A stretch of DNA of 64,000 nt from Pomphorhynchus laevis (GCA_012934845.2 WNNJ02003650.1:1-64000); one strand, 5' to 3'. Numbered from the stretch's first letter, positions 41,700-53,229 are shown. Notes: generated by a model from the letters alone, not told the origin. A program made the numbers and translations.

Positions 41700-43605
41700 C
41701 GAAAGTATCACTTTTTGTCCCTCCTTTTAAACTATTATTGTGCAGCCGTGTATTGCTTAGCTATATCACTTTATAAGAACGGGAAACGTATCAGTATAGC
41801 CAATGTCTATATTAGGCCAGGGGAAATTCCCGAAAACTGTGAGCTCCTGGACCGTATTTTAAGTAGGGGCTATGACATGTTACGTGAAGTCAACGACAGA
41901 ACTTGTCACTAGATTAATGCAGCACTCCGCAGAGCCTGGAACAACTACCTTATTCATAAACGACCGTCCCCCATCTTTCATTGCTTAACAACTAATTCTC
42001 TCCTCGACATATTACTGCTTCATAAGATGTGGTTGTTGAAACCCATCTGTACTGAGCAGTCGCGCCAAAAACAGACCACCTCTCATGACCTAATTCGTTG
42101 GCGGTTAGAAGAAGATACGTTGCTTAGAACGAGGTTTCACTTTGATCCAATCAGAGTGGCTTTCTTTCAGGCAGCTATCCACCTCTTCCCCAGAATTGGA
42201 AATGGGAGTTTGACCGAATTTAATTCCTACCTCTCATCGCAAGCTACCGCGTTTCTTTCGAATACCTATAAAGATCGTATTTACAATCTCACTCCAACAA
42301 AACTCAGGGTCCTAACTAAAATGCTACACCTTCCTAATATTTCTGTTTCCGCCAGACAAGCCCTCTTGAATGAATACAGGAGCACTAGATATAGGTTCTA
42401 GCTGAGCAGGGCTAATGCAAACATTTCTCGCATTAGCCCTTCTCAGTCTTCCTTTAGAAAGATATTCAAGAAGGAAAAGTTTGTCTGCTGGAAGGAGAGA
42501 GCTTTGGGTTGGATAGAAAAATCTGCAGCCTATTTCGATTCAAAAATTCCTCATATCCATTTATAAAAAAGCGCTTGCGCGTAAAATCTGCGACCATCTA
42601 AGTAAGCGAAATTAAATCCCACTAGGTTTTTATGGGTATGTAAAAGATCGCTCGGTCCATACAGCAATAGGTTAAGTACATCAGTTTTGTCAAGACAACA
42701 GTCATCAGCTTACTATGCTGTTTTTCCTGACTTTTCTGCTGCATTTGGCCGCATTTCCATTCATTTTGTTATCTCTTCTCTCTGGTCCATTGGATTACCT
42801 GCGATAATTGTAAATAGGGTAAAAATATTGTTATATAACAAGCGATTCTTCTATGAAGACGACCCTTATACGCGTCAATTCTACCCTATTACAGTGTGCC
42901 TCAAGGTTCCCCACTTTCTCCAATCTTGTATCTTGCTGCCTTCATTGAACTTTATAAAAACTTTAAACGCTACCAACATCTAGTGGTATACGCTGATGAT
43001 ACCATATCCTTGTAGTCTGGACTCAGGAGCAAAGATGTAATCTCTGACATCAGCCGTTTTCTAAGATTTATATATCAGTTATCCATATCCAATCTTATTT
43101 TAAATTCCTCCAAATCGCAAGTGGTTATCTTTCATGGCGCTCCTGCGACAAATAAAACTCAAAGAGACTAGCACTATCAGCTCTATCTTCCATATTGACT
43201 AATCAACCACGCCCTACCTTCACTAGTCGAGTAAAATACCTGGGATTCACCATTACGGTAAATTGGTCAGCGAAAGCTGACTGGATAGACTCAAACGTTT
43301 TCTGAAGAGAGCTAGGTGATCCCTGAAAAACGGGATCAGCATTTGTCATTAAATGAGAAATCCCAATCCTCTGTGGTACTTGGGCTATCTCGGGATTTGT
43401 CTTATTTTCTTTAGGACGTCTTTCAGAGCAAATGCTAAGGTTTCTCAAGTTCCTTGTATCTCGTTTCCCCAGAATAGTTCGCCTCGATTGGACTCTTTGG
43501 GGGAAGGTGAAAGACCCCGGGTGGTTCAGTCGGAAGGCGGTGTGTTGGATTGGTTGAAGGGATCAGATCCCGCTGGACCTGAGGCTGTAAGGATTTGGTA
43601 GAAGA
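41700..43605 (+). mobile_element. LINE family A, copy A-1
   Basis: 5'-truncated copy starting inside the endonuclease (RISIANVYIRPGEIPENCEL near 41786) and continuing through the HFDPIRVAFFQAAI block (42130-42180) and linker. A deletion removes the region between WKERALGW at 42500 and ISI...KNS at 42535. RT motifs (FPDFSAAFGR near 42725, VVYADDT near 42985) follow, and the C-terminal ending WFSRKAVCWIG is near 43520. The catalytic YADD is intact, but the protein is interrupted by many stops. The start abuts the tail of B-9. Confidence 0.87.
42027..42401 (+). pseudogene. Family A endonuclease C-terminal part and linker (A-1)
   Basis: Frame of 124 codons: LLKPICTEQSRQKQTTSHDLIRWRLEED, then RFHFDPIRVAFFQAAIHLFPRIGNGSLTEFNSYL and LTPTKLRVLTKMLHLPNIS. 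The TSHDLI words fill the position of the SDH endonuclease motif. It follows the INAALRRAWNNYLIHKRPSP region in an upstream frame. It is conserved in all A copies. Confidence 0.85.
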
Positions 43606-43884
43606 CTGCAGTTGATTGACTGTAATTTTTTAAACTCACATTTTTATTTTTACTTTTTTGTCTGGTTTTTTGACCGATGTATTTATTATTTAACAAATCC
43701 CTTATTATTATTTTTATCTCTAAAGTGGTCTCTTTCGATTCATCATAATTGCTGAAAAAATGAATTTTAATTTTTGTTAAAGAAGTTTGAAATTTAGAAT
43801 TTCCTTTATCATAACAAAATTGACGGACGATGTTTTTGTTAATTATTATAGTTATACGTACTAACCCAGAGTTCAACTCTGCGT
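43606..43884. other. Spacer with palindrome at its right end
   Basis: AT-rich, unrecognised. At 43867-43881 CAGAGTT-C-AACTCTG is a perfect 7-bp palindrome directly at the truncation point of A-2. Confidence 0.55.
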
Positions 43885-45910
43885 CGAAAGTAACGCGGTA
43901 GGTTGCAATGAAAGGTAGGAATTAAATTCGGTCAAACTTTCATTACCAATTCGGGGGAAGAGTTAGAAAGCTGTCCGAAAGAAGGCCACTCTGATAGGAT
44001 CAAAGTGGAACTTTTTCCTAAGCAACGTATCTTCCTATATCCGCCAACGAATTAGGTGATGAGAGGTCGTCAGATTTTGATGCAACTGTTCAGTGAAGAT
44101 GAATTTTAACAATCACATCTTATGAAGCAGTAAAATGCCGATGAGTGAATTTGTTGTTGATCAATGAAAGGTTAGGGGCTGGTGGTTTGTGAATAAGATA
44201 GTCGTTCCTTGCTCTGCGGAGTGCTGCATTAATCCAACGACCAGTTCTGTCATTGAAGTCATTAAGTACCATGCCATAACCATTATCTAATATACGACCG
44301 AGGAGATCACGGTTCTGGTGAATTTCTCCCATCCGTGTATAGATATTGGCTATGCTGATGCGTTTACCGTTCTTACAGAATGATATAACTAAACAAGACT
44401 GGGCTGACTAGAGTATTTTAACAGGAGGGAATATCTTAAAGAGCATTTAACTAGGGCTAGAAGACCTTAAGATGAAGAGGAGTGTGGAGCGGTTATGTAC
44501 TAAGTAATGTAGGTGTAAATGTGCTTTGGGATAAATTGAGTAATATCCTGGGGGATACGGTTGGACCGCATCTCCTGCAGGACTATAACATCTTCATCTT
44601 TTTCAGATAAAAGGCTAAGGGCAGAAGCACCTTCCGAATTCCACTGCAGGGTATTCAGTGAAAAAGGCTACCGATTACTTTGCATTGTGTTAAGTTAGCT
44701 GGAGTGAGATGCCTCCTCATAGTCATAACCAGGAGTGAGAAGTTTGTCCTTCTCGCCCCCAGCCATAAGAAGGTGCTGTTCTTGATCGGCACCTTCATCG
44801 GCCACAGCCCAAAGGTCTCTTCTTGCGAGCTTTATTACAGCAACCATCTGAACTGGTCATGTTCTTTTGTTAGAAGGTATTCTTTTTTATAAGGCTTACT
44901 TAAAGGAGGATAGTTTATGGTATGGAACATATTGCCTATCGTCTCCTTGATCAGTTTTTCAACCTGGGTCAACGCGGCTTGAATCCTTTCATACACATCT
45001 TTAGCCATATCCAAATCGTTCGTCCTGTTATTCAGACTAGTATCCATAGTTGACGGCTCACAGGCTTTAGCGAAGCTTTTATTATTCACTGTTTTTCTTG
45101 TGCCTCTACTGATAATCCTTGAACATTTTGCACTTGCGCGACTACGCTAGGTGGCCCTCACTACAGTTGGAACAGAGCGGTTTCAGCTGGCATTTCCCAT
45201 GCTTGTCTAAAGAGCCGCAAACCCACATGTTTGTAGAATCTTACAGCTTTTTGCCCAGTGTCCCTACTGATCACAGGTGTTGCAGTGCGGTAGGTCAGCG
45301 AGTCAGATTCAATCACGGTAAATATTAAGTTATAACCCAGTAAGGGATTAAACTTTGAGTTTAAACGACGAAGCGCGTCATCGACGGAGGCTTGGTCGAA
45401 GGCGACGGGAATCGGAAATCCTTTTTTGTCTTTAACGAATCTAACATTGGCGATTTTGATGTCTTTTTCCAATGATGTGGTGTCCTTACTGGACAGGTAT
45501 GTTATAATGTTATTAATTTTAATTAACGCCTGTATCAGCTTGAAGATAACAACACCTTGATCGAGGTAATTCTTATTGAAGAAAGTTATATATGCCTTGG
45601 CGAGGTCATCAGTGTATGTAAAATGTTGCTTAAATCTCAGTTTCGAAATACTTTACTGAGTTGAATAAGATTCTGTTCTTATATTGCAAAGCAAACTTTC
45701 GTAGAAAAATATTAAATAAGTTGCTCCTTTCTATAGGAGCGAGCAATTTTATGATATCGATATTCTCCATTTCTGGGACTGAGGGAAGCTCCACCACCGT
45801 TATATAGTCACAAGACAAAACTTTACTAGTCTGCATGCTTGAAATTATCGATTTATCTTGAAAATTGATAGAGCTTTGATGCTCCGATACTTGTTCGCAC
45901 GTACACATTT
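43885..45910 (-). mobile_element. LINE family A, copy A-2 (5' half)
   Basis: Minus-strand copy containing ORF1 (45908 to about 44670) and the beginning of ORF2 (MQ at about 44690, endonuclease to 43885). It stops in the middle of the linker (NSYLSLQPTALLS), so the RT and 3' end are missing, unlike a normal LINE insertion, which loses the 5' end. It was therefore cut by a later deletion or rearrangement; the palindrome at 43867-43881 marks the join. Confidence 0.83.
45161..45908 (-). pseudogene. Family A ORF1, N-terminal and central parts (A-2)
   Basis: Frame 45630-45908 starts MCTCEQVSEHQSS and contains LPSVPEMENIDIIKLLAPIERSNLFNIFLRKFA, the conserved (P)PIPK...RPIERHxLYNxFL block seen at 51.24 kb. 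Frame 45161-45472 continues with VRFVKDKKGFPIPVAFDQASVDDALRRLN, an RRM-like segment in position. Downstream, bases 45110-45260 can be read in shifted frames as three CCHC zinc knuckles, the clearest being CSNCSEGH...KC. This is the usual ORF1 layout of I/Jockey-group elements: RNA binding, then knuckles. Confidence 0.8.
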
Positions 45911-46397
45911 TTTAATAATTATGGTTTTCTTAAATACAAAATAAATAAGTCATTATAACAATCAACAAGACAAGTCAACAAAACAGTCAAAAACTCAAGC
46001 AATCGTCTTCATTGACTATCAATCGTCTTCCTTCTTCTTCCATGTACGGCCTTAAGTCTAAAGGATCTGTGCCCCCAACCGATCCAACACGAGGCTTTCC
46101 GACTGAACCACCCGAGGTCTTTCACCCCTCGAAGAATCCAATCGGCGCGGACTTTGCTGGGTAAACGAGAGATGAGGAGCTTAAGAAACCTTAACATTTG
46201 CTCAGGGGGACGTCCTCTTGAATAGAAGACTAATCCCGAAATAGCCCAAGTACCCCAAAAGCGCACCTGGGTTTTCCCTATCAATGACAGATGTTAAGCC
46301 CATTTCGAGGCCTACCTAGCTTTTTTCAGGATACGTTTGAGTCTATCCAGCTCAGTTTTCGCAGACCAGTTCACAGTAACGGTAAAGCCCAGGTATT

Positions 46398-46742
46398 TTA
46401 CTCGACTTGTGAAGGTGGGAGATGGTTCAGAGGCAAATAAGGAGAAGAGCACAGAGAGAGTGCTAATCTCTTAAGTTTTCGCTTTGTAGCAGGGGTGCCA
46501 TAAAAGAAGACCACTTGCGATTTAGCCGAGTTTAAAATAAGATTGGATGCTGGAAGCTGGTCTTTTAATCTTAAAAGGAAACGGCTGATGTCAGAGACTA
46601 CGTCTTTACACCTGTGTCCAGTGAACAGGGCTGTGCTGTCATCAGCATACACCACTAGACGTTGTTCACGTTTAAATATTTTAAATAGGTTAATGGAAGC
46701 AGCAAGATATAAAATAGAAGATAGTGGGGAGCCTTGGGGCAC
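46398..46742 (-). pseudogene. Family A RT core (A-3)
   Basis: Frame of 114 codons from motif B (MPQGSPLSSILYLAASINLFKIF, residues 1-23) through the catalytic VVYADDSTALFTGHRC (30-45) to NLILNSAKSQVVFFYG. The catalytic pair is intact. The frame then continues into the SSPYLPLNHLP tail, after which the thumb is in another frame (46009-46284: IGKTQVRFWGTWAISGLVF). Confidence 0.87.
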
Positions 46743-47157
46743 AGCCGTAATAGGGTAGAACTGACGCGCATCAGGGTCGTCTTATAGTAAAATCGCTTGG
46801 TGTATAGCATGATCTCTACCCTGTTCACAATTCTCGCAGGCAACCCGAGGGACCTGAGAGAAGAGATCACAAAAGGAATGGAGATGTTGTCAAATGCAGC
46901 AGAAAAGTCAAGGGAACAGCAACAACTAGACGATGGCTATTATCCCGACAAAACTGCTTCACCTCACCAACTGATGAATAGACCGAGCGACCTTTGACGA
47001 ACCCGTGCAAACCTGGAGGGATCAAATTATGCCTACTTAAATAGTCGCAGATTTTACGAGCAAGCGCTTTTTCGTAAATCGACAGTGGGTCGCAGATATT
47101 TAGGACATGACTAGGATTTTTTTCTTAGGAATAAAAACTCGTTTACTAATATTGATG

Positions 47158-47423
47158 TTGGTAAAAATTCCCACTCATATTTGTTGAAGAAATTGCAAGG
47201 TAGGAAATTTATTTGAAAAATTTTACAAATTTTCAGTTGCTTCTAGCGACCTTCTTCAAGCAAAAACATCAAAAATTCAAAAATGTTTGAATTTTTGAAT
47301 TATGTTTGAATTATGTTTAATTTATGTTTGAATTTTTGATTTTTTTGCCTTAAGAAGGTCGCTAGGAGCGACTGAAAATTAGTAAAATTTTTCAAATAAA
47401 TTCCCTACCTTGCAATTTCTTCA
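47158..47423. mobile_element. MITE-like foldback insertion with 13-bp TSD
   Basis: Inserted in A-3 between two copies of ACTAATATTGATG (47145-47157 and 47424-47436). The insert has long imperfect terminal inverted repeats: TTGAAGAAATTGCAAGGTAGG near 47184-47204 is matched by CCTACCTTGCAATTTCTTCAA ending at 47424. The pairing extends about 75 bases inward to AGAAGGTCGCTAG. The centre is a TTTGAATTTTTGA-type low-complexity stretch. The left inverted repeat starts 26 bases inside the insertion and the right one is flush with the duplication. The homologous uninterrupted site is at 52918-52935. There is no coding capacity. Confidence 0.85.
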
Positions 47424-47850
47424 ACTAATATTGATGCCTGCTACATCGGATGGGGGAGGCTAGAAGCATTGCGATGGCCACATCACTTCTCTGTTCGGCT
47501 GTCCAAAGCTGACAGACCCGAGAAGAAAGTGGAACGACGGATTTGGAGGTGCCCAGGAGTGGACCCCAGGAGTTAAGAATATCCGTAATAGATAGATCCC
47601 TACTCCTGAAGTTACACCAAGGCGGGATTGGTTGAGGTAATTGAGTGGCTCCATAGTTGTGTAGGGCTAGTGACTCCTCCAAAACTTTTTCAAGGCCTAC
47701 ATTCCCTATCCAACTCAATGCTCTATCCTTCCAGCAAACAAACTTCTCCTTGAAAATCTTCCAAAAGGAAGACTGAGAAGGATTAAGGCGAGTGATACTC
47801 GTCCTATCCTTACTCAGCTTGAACCTGTATCTAGTGCTCCAGTATTCATT

Positions 47851-48309
47851 CTAGAGGGCTTGTTTGGCGGAAGCAGAGAGATTGGGGAGGTTCAATAATT
47901 TTGCTAGGACCTTGAGTTTCGTCGGAGTGGGATTGTATATACGACCTTTATAAGTAGTCGATAGAATCGCGGTAGCTTGCGAAAAGAGGTAGGTATTAAA
48001 TTCGGTCATACTCACATTTCCTATTCGGGGAAAGAGTTGGATAGCCGCCTGAAAGAAGGCCACTCTGATAGGATCAAAGTGAAACCTTCTGCGAAGCAAC
48101 ATATCTTCCTCAATTCTCCAAAGAATTAGGTCATGAGAGGTGGACAATTGCTGGCGCGACTGCTCCGTGCATAATGGTTTTAACAGCCACCTCGAGTGAA
48201 GCAGTAAAATGTCGAGGATAGAATTTGTTGATGTGCAATGAAAGGTAGGGGACGGTGGTTTGTGAATAAGATAACCGTTACTAGCTCTGCGAAACGCTGC
48301 ATTAATCAA
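47851..48309 (-). pseudogene. Family A endonuclease/linker segment (A-3)
   Basis: Frame of 152 codons: NAAFRRASNGYLIHKPPSPTFHC, later TSHDLILWRIEED, FHFDPIRVAFFQAAIQLFPRIGNVSMTEFNTYL, and ending NLSASAKQAL followed by TAG. It differs from the inverted counterpart at 52048-52506 by a single residue (Arg/Pro in LLxRRF). Position-by-position identity of two pseudogenes points to recent exchange. Confidence 0.9.
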
Positions 48310-48785
48310 CGACCAGTTCTGTCGTTGAAATCCCCAAGTATCATGTCATAACCGCTGTCAATAATACTATCCAGGAGGTCACGGTTCTTGTGAATTTCCC
48401 CTGGACGGATGTAGACATTGGCTAGACTGAGGCGTTTACCGTTCTTACTGAGTGAAACTACTAAACAAGACATGGCTGGACATTAGTAGTTTAATAGGAG
48501 GGAGGACCTTAAAGAGCACTTAACTAAGGTCAAGAGTCCTTGAGATGAAGAGGAGTAAGGTGGATTATGTACGGAGTATAGTGGGAACATATGTTTTGGG
48601 ATAAATCGAGTAATGTCCTGGGGAAGACGGATAGACCGCGTCTCCTGAAGGACTATAACATCTGCATCTCTACCAGATAAAAGTCTAAGGGCAGAAGCAC
48701 CTCCCGAATTCCACTAAAGGACATTCAGTGAAAAAGGCTCACGAGTACTCTGCATTGTGATGGATTAGTTGGATGGGGGATAAGC

Positions 48786-50872
48786 AATTTCGCTAGGACC
48801 TTCAGTTTCGTCATAGTGGGATTGTTTATACGACCTTTATAGGTAGTCGATAAAATCGCGGTAACTTGCGAAAAAAGGTAGGTATTAAATTCAATCAGAC
48901 TATCATTTCCTATTCTGGGAAGCGTTGGATAGCCGCTTGAAAGAAGGCAACTCTGATGGGATCAAAGTGAAATCTCCTTCGAAGCAACGTATCTTCCTCT
49001 TACCGCCAAAGAATTAGGTCATGAGAGGTGGTCTGTTGTTGGTGCGACTGCTCAGTACAGATAGGTTTCAACAAACACTTCTTATGTAGCAGTAATATGT
49101 CGAGGAGCGAATTAGTTGTTGAGCAATGAAAGGTGGAGGATGGTGGTTTGTGAATAAGATAGTCGTTCCTTGCTCTGCGTTTTGCTGCATTAATCCAACG
49201 ACCAGTTCTGTCGTTGTAGTCACCAAGTAACATATCATAGCCCTGCCTAATATACGATCGAGGAGGTTACGGTTCTTGTGAATTTTTAATTTCTCTTGGC
49301 CGTATATAAATATTAACTCTGCTTATGCGTTTACCGTTCTTACGGAGTGATATAGCTATACAAGATAGGGCTGGACAAGAATAGTTAGAAGGAGGGAAGA
49401 TCTTAAGGAACATTTACCTAAGGTTAAAAGACCTTTAGAAGAAGAGGAGTGAGGAGGGGTTATATACGGAGTGAAGTGGGTGGATATATGCTTAAGGATA
49501 AATCGAGTAATGCCCTGGGGGATACGAATAGACCGCGTATCCTGAAGGACTATAACATCTGCATCTCTATCAGATAAAAGGACAAAGGCAGAAGCACCTT
49601 CTGAATCCCACTAAAGATATTCAGTGAAAAAGGCTCTTGATTGCTTTGCATTGTGTTAGTTTAGCTGGAAGGGGATTGCCTCACCCTAGACAGAGCTAGA
49701 GGTGGAAGGGTTGCCCCCTCCACCACTAGCGCCGCCCAGAGTGGGTACTTGCCCCGGGCAATATCGTCATTTCACTTTGAGGCGCTTTTAATCTTGTCTT
49801 TCAGCATTTTCCGATCTTTAAGTGGGTTTTAACGAAGGAGGAATCACCGAGTTTGCATCACTGTCGGCGACGTTAGTAGAGCAGAAAGTAAAGATTTCAC
49901 CAACTCCTCTGTTTGTTTTCTGGACTCTGTCGATCTGAGGTCCATAGCATGAAGTAGTTCTTGATCAGACATAACTCTACAGGAATTCAGGAGAGCCGAT
50001 GTCGCAGCATCAGAATAAGACCCAGGTTTTCTCGGAGCAGAAGATCGAAACAAACTACTGTACTTCTTAAAGAAGACACATCTACTCCAGGCTGGGTGGC
50101 TCCCCCTACAGTTGGAGTAGGATGGGGGCCGTACATTTGCTTACTCTCGCTGCAGCCGGCCAAGACGAGGAGTTACACATCTCACATGTAGTCGGTAGGG
50201 AGCAGCTGGCAGCCCAGTGCCCCCACTTATGCCACCGACAACAGTGAGGATAAGTGTACTCCTCACTGCTGACAATTTTGAATTTTAGGTTAAAAGCCAT
50301 GACGGGATTACATGTCGTCTTTTCCAATAACTAAGCCTGTCCTATCGCCGATGAACAAAAACCAATTGTTAACTGCAAACCGTTTTTTCCTATCAGGAGG
50401 CGGAAGTTAGTAATTTCATAAGTTTTTTAGTATCTCAATACCCTCATCATCAAGTGAGTCGAAAGATTGGCTATTTTCAAGGATGTTTGTATGAGTTTGC
50501 ACTTGAATGTGCCCAAATATTTTAAGTTTGTGTAAAAAAACTCTCATAGCTCTCCAAGAGATCCTAGGATGAAAACGATATCTTAATACCATTGTTGTTA
50601 TATCGAACAGAGTTAAAAATTATTATGTTGTTCAGTTTAGAGGCAAATTCTATGAGGAAAGTGTTGTATAACATGTGCCTCTCTAAAGGCTTTATTATTT
50701 TAATAATCCCCGGATTAACAAGTTTGGGGATTGGAGGAAGTAATTCTCCATTATCAGAAAGAACAGAAACATCACTTACCTTTGTGCTGTGATGATTAAG
50801 ACCGACATTCACCTTATTTAAATGAGATTTGGAAGGCTTTTCGTTGTAAATTGAAGAAAAATTGCTTTCCAT
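48786..50872 (-). mobile_element. LINE family A, copy A-4 (5' half)
   Basis: Minus-strand copy with ORF1 (50872 to about 49680) and ORF2 start, through the endonuclease to the linker (VIS...LAKLL near 48790), where it changes directly into the ORF2 start of A-3. Its endonuclease (INAAKRRARNDYLIHKPPSSTFHC at 49150) is distinct from that of A-3, so this is a join of two different copies, not a simple tandem duplication. The ORF2 start context resembles that of A-2. Confidence 0.82.
49844..50872 (-). pseudogene. Family A ORF1 (A-4), zinc-knuckle region preserved
   Basis: Frame 50564-50872 starts MESNFSSIYNEKPSKSH and has ELLPPIPKLVNPGIIKIIKPLERHMLYNTFLIEFASK. Frame 50106-50327 carries FNLKFKIVSSEEYTYPHCCRWHKWGHWAASC, a CCHC-like knuckle, followed by a second Cys pair (TCEMC). 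A third frame, 49844-50053, gives an Arg/Ser-rich tail. The central RRM-like part is partly deleted. ORF1 would bind element RNA. Confidence 0.75.
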
Positions 50873-51089
50873 GTAATGTGGGAATGACGTCGTTGATTAT
50901 AATGTGAGCGTGGAAACTGATCATTGTGTGATTATAATGAAGCTACCAACTTTAAGGCATTCTTTTGTAGATCCGTCCACATGTAGTGTTAAATGTAAAT
51001 GGTGGTGTATATCAATCTGATATTATTACTTCTTTTGACCTAAGGGTGTGTTGCAAGATCTACCGCAACAGCTTATTTCAAAAACAAAT
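50873..51089. other. Spacer between head-to-head A copies
   Basis: About 215 bases between the starts of A-4 (minus) and A-5 (plus). It may hold both 5' untranslated regions; no promoter motif was identified. Confidence 0.5.
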
Positions 51090-51229
51090 ATGTGTAGTGT
51101 ACAAGTAATTTCGGAGGGATCAAACGATAGCAGCAAAAATCATTCAAAAATCAACGATAATTCTACAAAAAAGACAAATTAAAGGTAAATCTAACTACAG
51201 ATCAAAGTAACAAGGTTAGTATTTTTTCT

Positions 51230-51874
51230 ATGGTATCAGGTGATGGAAAGGTGCTTCCCCCCATTCCTAAATTAAAGAATTTGGTTTTAATCAGAGTTAT
51301 ACGACCAATAGAAAGACATGAACTTTACAATGTATTTTTACGTTCATTTGCCCAGCAGTATAAAAACAGAATTTTGTTCAACACGGTGAAACTTCACCCT
51401 TCAGAGGTGAAAGCTTCGTTCGTCACAGCAGACCTGGCTAAAAATTACCCTGAATATTTTTCCTCCAACCTAACAGTTTATGGTGAACTCACCTTTAGGC
51501 CCATCCTTGCCTCGCTAAAGGTGACGAATCTTCCTTGTAGTATGGATGAGAAAGATATGAAATCATTAATGTCTACATTCAAAATTACTAATTTTAGGTC
51601 AATCCAGGGTAGGGATGGCAACCCTATTCCGGTTGGCTTTTGCTCAGCTCCGGTAGATACTGCAGAAGCCTTGGCTAAATCCGGTAGAGATGCAGATGTT
51701 ATAGTCCTTCAGGAGACGCGGTCTATCCGTCTTCCCCAGGACATTACTCGATTTATCCCAAAACATATGTTCCCACTATACTCCGTACATAATCCACCTT
51801 ACTCCTCTTCATCTCAAGGACTCTTGACCTTAGTTAAGTGCTCTTTAAGGTCCTCCCTCCTATTAAACTACTAA
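51230..51874 (+). pseudogene. Family A ORF1-endonuclease fusion frame (A-5)
   Basis: Frame of 214 codons. Residues 1-151 are ORF1: LPPIPKLKNLVLIRVIRPIERHELYNVFLRSFA, LTVYGELTFRPILASLKVTNLP, and GRDGNPIPVGFCSAPVDTAEALAKS, an RRM-like stretch. From residue 152 the sequence is GRDADVIVLQETRSIRLPQ, the metal-binding QE region of the ORF2 endonuclease. In A-2 and A-4 these parts are more than 600 bases apart in separate ORFs. The frame ends at LLNY where the family proteins continue, so no full fusion protein exists. Confidence 0.87.
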
Positions 51875-52638
51875 TGTCCAGCCATGTCTTGTTTAGTAGT
51901 TTCACTCAGTAAGAACGGTAAACGCCTCAGTCTAGCCAATGTCTACATCCGTCCAGGGGAAATTCACAAGAACCGTGACCTCCTGGATAGTATTATTGAC
52001 AGCGGTTATGACATGATACTTGGGGATTTCAACGACAGAACTGGTCGTTGATTAATGCAGCGTTTCGCAGAGCTAGTAACGGTTATCTTATTCACAAACC
52101 ACCGTCCCCTACCTTTCATTGCACATCAACAAATTCTATCCTCGACATTTTACTGCTTCACTCGAGGTGGCTGTTAAAACCATTATGCACGGAGCAGTCG
52201 CGCCAGCAATTGTCCACCTCTCATGACCTAATTCTTTGGAGAATTGAGGAAGATATGTTGCTTCCCAGAAGGTTTCACTTTGATCCTATCAGAGTGGCCT
52301 TCTTTCAGGCGGCTATCCAACTCTTTCCCCGAATAGGAAATGTGAGTATGACCGAATTTAATACCTACCTCTTTTCGCAAGCTACCGCGATTCTATCGAC
52401 TACTTATAAAGGTCGTATATACAATCCCACTCCGACGAAACTCAAGGTCCTAGCAAAATTATTGAACCTCCCCAATCTCTCTGCTTCCGCCAAACAAGCC
52501 CTCTAGAATGAATACTGGAGCACTAGATACAGGTTCAAGCTGAGTAAGGATAGGACGAGTATCACTCGCCTTAATCCTTCTCAGTCTTCCTTTTGGAAGA
52601 TTTTCAAGGAGAAGTTTGTTTGCTGGAAGGATAGAGCA

Positions 52639-53229
52639 TTGAGTTGGATAGGGAATGTAGGCCTTGAAAAAGTTTTGGAGGAGTCACTAGCCCTACACAA
52701 CTATGGAGCCACTCAATTACCTCAACCAATCCCGCCTTGGTGTAACTTCAGGAGTAGGGATCTATCTATTACGGATATTCTTAACTCCTGGGGTCCACTC
52801 CTGGGCACCTCCAAATCCGTCGTTCCACTTTCTTCTCGGGTCTGTCAGCTTTGGACAGCCGAACAGAGAAGTGATGTGGCCATCGCAATGCTTCTAGCCT
52901 CCCCATCCGATGTAGCAGGCATCAATATTAGTAAGCGTGTTTTTATCCCTAAGAAAAAATCCTGCTCATGTCCTAAAGACCTGCGACCCATTTCGATTCA
53001 AAATTCTCTCGTTTCAATTTACGAAAAAGCGCTTGCGCGTAAAATCCGCGACAAACTGAGTAAGCTTAATTTGATCCATCCAGGTTTTCATGGGTTCGTC
53101 AAAGGTCGCTCGGTCCATTCAGCAGTAGGTGAGGTGGAGCAGTTTTGTCGGGAGAATAGCCATCGCCTAGTTGTGGCTTTTTCTTTAACTTTTCTGCTGC
53201 ATTTGACCGCATCTCTATTCCTTTTGTGA
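52639..53229 (+). pseudogene. Family A linker to RT start (A-5)
   Basis: Frame of 196 codons: WIGNVGLEKVLEESLALHNYG, the CNFRSRDLSITDILNSWGPLLG segment, DVAGINISKRVFIPKKKSC (RT motif 0), RPISIQNSLVSIYEKALARKI (motif 1) and GFHGFVKGRSVHSAVGEVEQF (motif 2). Near residue 183 a one-base deletion turns the motif A reading LDFSAAFDR into LTFLLHLTA. The same deletion is present in A-3. Confidence 0.88.

Larger units (their letters stand above)
46010..48785 (-). mobile_element. LINE family A, copy A-3 (interrupted by a MITE)
   Basis: Minus-strand ORF2 copy from the ORF2 start region (MQSTREPFSLNVL near 48752, with a stop at the following codon) to the 3' end at 46010. Endonuclease and linker (48740-47430) are almost identical to the inverted copy A-5 at 51685-52920, including lesions. 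The RT half (47140-46010) is clearly less similar. A 266-base insertion at 47158-47423 interrupts it. The RT keeps MPQGSPLSSILYLAA and VVYADDST. A 1-base deletion before motif A and the TAG after AKQAL are both shared with A-5. Confidence 0.88.

Noticed and set aside
38740-41700. Target-site duplication for B-9.
   Set aside because: The flanks at 38730-38756 and 41680-41710 share no convincing direct repeat beyond short AT-rich words.
43867-43881. tRNA T-arm-like sequence GAGTTCAACTC.
   Set aside because: The stem-loop is 15 bases instead of 17, and no acceptor, D or anticodon arms are present nearby.
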